This document shows, piece after piece, positions 61,343-64,000 of a stretch of 64,000 bases of DNA. Origin of the DNA: Paenibacillus sp. J45TS6 (GTDB lineage: Bacteria > Bacillota > Bacilli > Paenibacillales > Paenibacillaceae). Positions within the stretch are counted from its first letter, which is position 1. The number at the start of each line of letters is the position of its first letter. The notes below the pieces were generated by a model. The model was not told where the DNA came from and did not search any database. It worked only from the letters and a program-made list of their open reading frames with translations. The stretch spans positions 1 to 64,000 of the forward strand of contig NZ_BOSJ01000015.1 of assembly GCF_018403285.1 (NCBI RefSeq). The letters are read 5' to 3'. Made by a program: the position numbers and the translations under genes.

Positions 61343-62072
61343 AGATTCCATCCTTATTACCTTGAGGATGCCTATAAGGGCTAGGTCCACCGTAGTTTGG
61401 CCCATGATTCGTATATCCATGAGGTATCGGTGTGTTTCCCTGCTGCGGGTAATTTCCTTGCCTTTGACCATAATTGGGATAAACTGTACCGTTACTTTGG
61501 GCATACAGCTGAGGCTTAGGCTGGGGCTGGTGATACTTTGTACAATTTGCAGGAGGACCAATTACAACCGTATCACTAATTGGAGCAATGGCAGCTTTAT
61601 ACGTAGCTTCATCCAAGCAATACGTATGTGCAACGGCTTCCGGTGGCGCGAGTCGTAAGAAATCCGATACAGCAATGAATTCCGGTGTTGGTGCATCAAA
61701 GATAGCCAGCAAGTGAGTGTTATCTTCAGTCGCCATCTCCCAGTGGAACCATCCTTGCGGCACGTTTCCGACCTGACCTGGAGAGACCGGCACTTGAATG
61801 ACTTCTTTTGTGAAAGGATTAATTATGGAAATCACGGCTGCACCGGAAATACAGTATACAAGCTCTGAAGCATTCTGATGAATATGAGGTTCCACAATAT
61901 TGCCACGCGTCAAATAAATATCGAGCAAAGAATTGTCACCGAGTGTATTCAGCTGCTTAACACCAAGTGCATTGATATAGTTACCTCTGTCCTTGGTGAA
62001 GCTTCTGTTATTTCTCAAATCGTAAAAATACTGTACACCCGGAGATGTAAAATCCATATAAGACACCGCCAT
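61341..62072 (-). CDS. Cupin-domain protein with Gln/Gly/Pro-rich tail
   Basis: A 243-residue protein. A single cupin domain (about 50-170) has the metal-type motif GNIVEPHIHQNASELVYCISG (His-X-His...Glu) and second motif GQVGNVPQGWFHWEM with a His ligand, as in oxalate decarboxylase-like and germin-like proteins. The C-terminal about 50 residues are low complexity (NYGQRQGNYPQQGN, GPNYGGPSPY), like spore-coat proteins. The cupin half resembles one domain of the coat-associated oxalate decarboxylase OxdD, so a coat role is plausible but not shown. GGAGGG lies before the ATG. Single gene. Confidence 0.8.
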   Translation of the reverse strand: MAVSYMDFTSPGVQYFYDLRNNRSFTKDRGNYINALGVKQLNTLGDNSLLDIYLTRGNIVEPHIHQNASELVYCISGAAVISIINPFTKEVIQVPVSPGQVGNVPQGWFHWEMATEDNTHLLAIFDAPTPEFIAVSDFLRLAPPEAVAHTYCLDEATYKAAIAPISDTVVIGPPANCTKYHQPQPKPQLYAQSNGTVYPNYGQRQGNYPQQGNTPIPHGYTNHGPNYGGPSPYRHPQGNKDGI

Positions 62073-62217
62073 TATTTATCCCTCCAGAAATGATTAACTC
62101 CGAATCAAGAATTCATCCGATACATTCGGCATCACTTCTTTCAGTCTATTGCTCATACGAATCACTTATTCTCCAGACATGACGAAAAATGTAGAACATC
62201 CCTTTAAATGAATTTAC

Positions 62218-64000
62218 TCAGCCTTCATCTCTGCTCACACCAATAATCTCACCATAGGGGTTAATAGTCATATGAACAGTACGCTCCCCACTCTTCTCAA
62301 ACGTGAAAGAACCGGGAGACTTTGTTACTCTGCTTAAATCGTATCCCTTCAAGTCTATATGAAATAATTGTTCAGCAAGGTAGGAGAACTCTCTTCGAAA
62401 CTGTTCATCACCGTAACTAAGTCTTGGCTTAGAGTATCCTACCGTTCCTGTAACAGGTATGGAACCATCCCGGATTCCCTGAATTTCATTCCGATCTGGA
62501 TGCATGAATACATCTCCTGCTTCACCGAACCTCAACATTAGACTCTGATTTGCACCAAAGTTGTCATAGGAAAAGAAAACATCTGTTACATCGGTCTGAA
62601 GTACATCTTCATTTAATAAAGATAATGCTTGCCTAGCCGCTTCTATCTTTGCGTCTGAAACCTTGTTAACAGGCAGTTTAAATGAAATCCGATAGACCTC
62701 ACCATTCGTAAAAATAACTTCAGTGGATTTACCCTGTTTTAAAACAGTTTGTATTCCTAATGTCTCCCCTCCTGTATAGTGTTCCAAACCTTTAATGTCG
62801 TATTTTATATGACGATGCACTGGGATATCGAACTCCGCAACACTTTCATATCCTTTTTCTTGCAAGGTATGTTCAGCTCTTTCAACCAACCCCGGCTCAA
62901 GACGTTCTATGGGAAGATCGAGACTCATAATGGCTCTTTCCAGATTTCCAGTATCTTCATTCACCCATATATAGTTCCTACCTGTCCCGTCTCCTTTGAA
63001 TTCGAAGAAAACTTGATTCGTTTCTGAAACCGTCTCTACTTTAATTAAAGGAAGCGGCTTTCCCAAATGTCTCATCATCTCATGGATTGATTCCTCAGCT
63101 GTAGCTCGAATGGATGAATCTACGTTATCTAAAAGAGAAGCATTTTGCTTCGTCATCTCTATGATTTCTCTCTCTAAACCGGCATATTTACTATCTGCTT
63201 TCGCGTTCGTTAGAGCTACTAACATGAAAGTCGCAACGACTACTAATCCCAGGGCAGACCATAAGATTGATTTTCTCCGAAACTTGGTTATCATCATGAT
63301 TCTCCTTTTGATCTGCAGCTTGTCTGATGAGAAATTAGCAGTAAAAAGCAGATGCGAGTTTGGTATATTTGACCTCTTTGTCAGTAACTTAATGATCGTG
63401 TATCCATACTCCTTCACTTCGCTGCCCTTAACATATGAAATCGCTTTGTGATCACATGACAGCTCCTGATCTTCCCGCATTCTGCGATAGGCATACCAGA
63501 GAACGGGGTTGAACCAGTGCACTACGAGTAGAAATAACATAACCCAATTCACTAGAATGTCCTTACGCTTGTAATGCACAAGTTCATGAAGGAAAATGTA
63601 CTTTAATTCTTTCTCTGAAAACTCCTCTTCAACAGATGCAGGAAGTAATATTTGAGGCCGAAAAACCCCAATCAAGGCAGGTCCTTCTACTGCATCTGTA
63701 ACTTTCAGCTTAACTGCTCTTTTGATACCCATGGATTTCTTACATTCCTTTAGGTACTGCAGCGTATGTGCATCCTCTTTAATGCCATTCTGAATGTGAG
63801 CCCTAATAAACTTTCGATTCATCTTCCATAGTTGGAACGCTAGTATACTAACACCCAACACCCAAACCAGGAAAACGCTCACATATAGCCATGGAATTTC
63901 TGACAAAAGTAGAGCTTGCTGCTGCCGAACTCCAGCATTTTCAACGCCTACCGTATCCTCACCTACCATGTCCTCCACTGGAGCAACGTCTCCAGTACTA
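62218..64000 (-). CDS. M56 (BlaR1/MecR1-type) membrane peptidase with YcdB-like C-terminal domains, partial
   Basis: At least 590 residues; the frame stays open to the window edge, so the N-terminus is cut. The visible part starts inside a membrane helix region, followed by the zinc-protease motif HELVHYKRKD and EDQELSCDHKA (second metal Glu) as in BlaR1. A single membrane helix (WSALGLVVVATFMLVALTNA, near 250 of the visible part) is followed by an outer domain of two related repeats (GNLERAIMSLDLPIERLE, NGEVYRISFKLPVNK, DVFMHPDRNEIQGIRDGSIP) like the YcdB/PepSY-type sensor domain instead of the penicillin-binding domain of true BlaR1. Signal type unknown; it would be expected to pair with a BlaI/CopY-type repressor left outside the window. 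Confidence 0.85.
   Translation of the reverse strand, partial: STGDVAPVEDMVGEDTVGVENAGVRQQQALLLSEIPWLYVSVFLVWVLGVSILAFQLWKMNRKFIRAHIQNGIKEDAHTLQYLKECKKSMGIKRAVKLKVTDAVEGPALIGVFRPQILLPASVEEEFSEKELKYIFLHELVHYKRKDILVNWVMLFLLVVHWFNPVLWYAYRRMREDQELSCDHKAISYVKGSEVKEYGYTIIKLLTKRSNIPNSHLLFTANFSSDKLQIKRRIMMITKFRRKSILWSALGLVVVATFMLVALTNAKADSKYAGLEREIIEMTKQNASLLDNVDSSIRATAEESIHEMMRHLGKPLPLIKVETVSETNQVFFEFKGDGTGRNYIWVNEDTGNLERAIMSLDLPIERLEPGLVERAEHTLQEKGYESVAEFDIPVHRHIKYDIKGLEHYTGGETLGIQTVLKQGKSTEVIFTNGEVYRISFKLPVNKVSDAKIEAARQALSLLNEDVLQTDVTDVFFSYDNFGANQSLMLRFGEAGDVFMHPDRNEIQGIRDGSIPVTGTVGYSKPRLSYGDEQFRREFSYLAEQLFHIDLKGYDLSRVTKSPGSFTFEKSGERTVHMTINPYGEIIGVSRDEG

Overview
The window looks like a chromosomal segment of a spore-forming, low-to-mid G+C Bacillota, most likely a Paenibacillus-type bacterium. 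The basis is gene content, not a database search. It carries an SspM-like spore peptide, a KinB-like sporulation kinase, a bacilliredoxin, LipL, AcpS, a YneF-type protein, a TPP riboswitch in front of thiC, a GlnR/TnrA box in front of amt and strong AGGAGG ribosome-binding sites throughout. I see no tRNA, rRNA, CRISPR array, transposase, integrase or phage gene, so this is core-like chromosome with scattered accessory genes.

Layout. 1-3.9 kb: a minus-strand pectin-type cluster (AraC-domain protein, rhamnogalacturonan acetylesterase, ASRT-like protein) with a near-consensus cre site, then a secreted SGNH hydrolase. 4-9.2 kb: inositol phosphatase, UV endonuclease UvsE, D-Ala-D-Ala ligase and an amidase-domain protein. 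9.3-16.2 kb: aconitase, manganese catalase, TPP-riboswitch-controlled thiC and an IclR regulator. 16.5-25.3 kb: a membrane hydrolase, an SOD with a long N-terminal extension, lipL, folE, yneF, an epoxyqueuosine reductase fused to an alkyltransferase-like domain, signal peptidase I, a GNAT protein and sodA. 25.4-31.1 kb: an ABC exporter with a ribbon-helix-helix regulator and a clear operator, mutY, acpS, nadE, bacilliredoxin and a 38-residue SspM-like gene. 31.3-42 kb: KinB-like kinase, flavoprotein, two MFS/GNAT-type accessory genes, a hydrolase, free-Met-R-sulfoxide reductase, a MerR/TipAS regulator and an aldehyde dehydrogenase. 42.3-48.1 kb: a Zn/Cd-type P-ATPase divergent from its ArsR/CadC regulator, an AI-2E family protein and the ammonium transporter. 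48.19-48.89 kb: four tandem copies of a non-coding repeat of about 177 bp. 49-64 kb: CarD-like protein, Gfo/Idh/MocA oxidoreductase, ArsR-type regulator, CopC-CopD, Bcr/CflA exporter, metallophosphoesterase, a YwnB/Rrf2 pair, an unknown membrane pair, a MarR/ABC-2 permease pair, GNAT, cupin and an M56 (BlaR1-type) protein cut by the window end.

How genes work together. Several genes address oxidative damage (Mn catalase, two SODs, bacilliredoxin, fRMsr, MutY) and metals (P-ATPase/ArsR, CopCD). Most genes are single units or two-gene operons separated by strong intrinsic terminators, many of them bidirectional. The observations most worth following are the QueG fusion whose alkyltransferase Cys is replaced by His, the 177-bp repeat array, the RHH/ABC exporter operator, the extended SOD, and an orphan terminator with cre-like and paired-operator sequences upstream of sodA.
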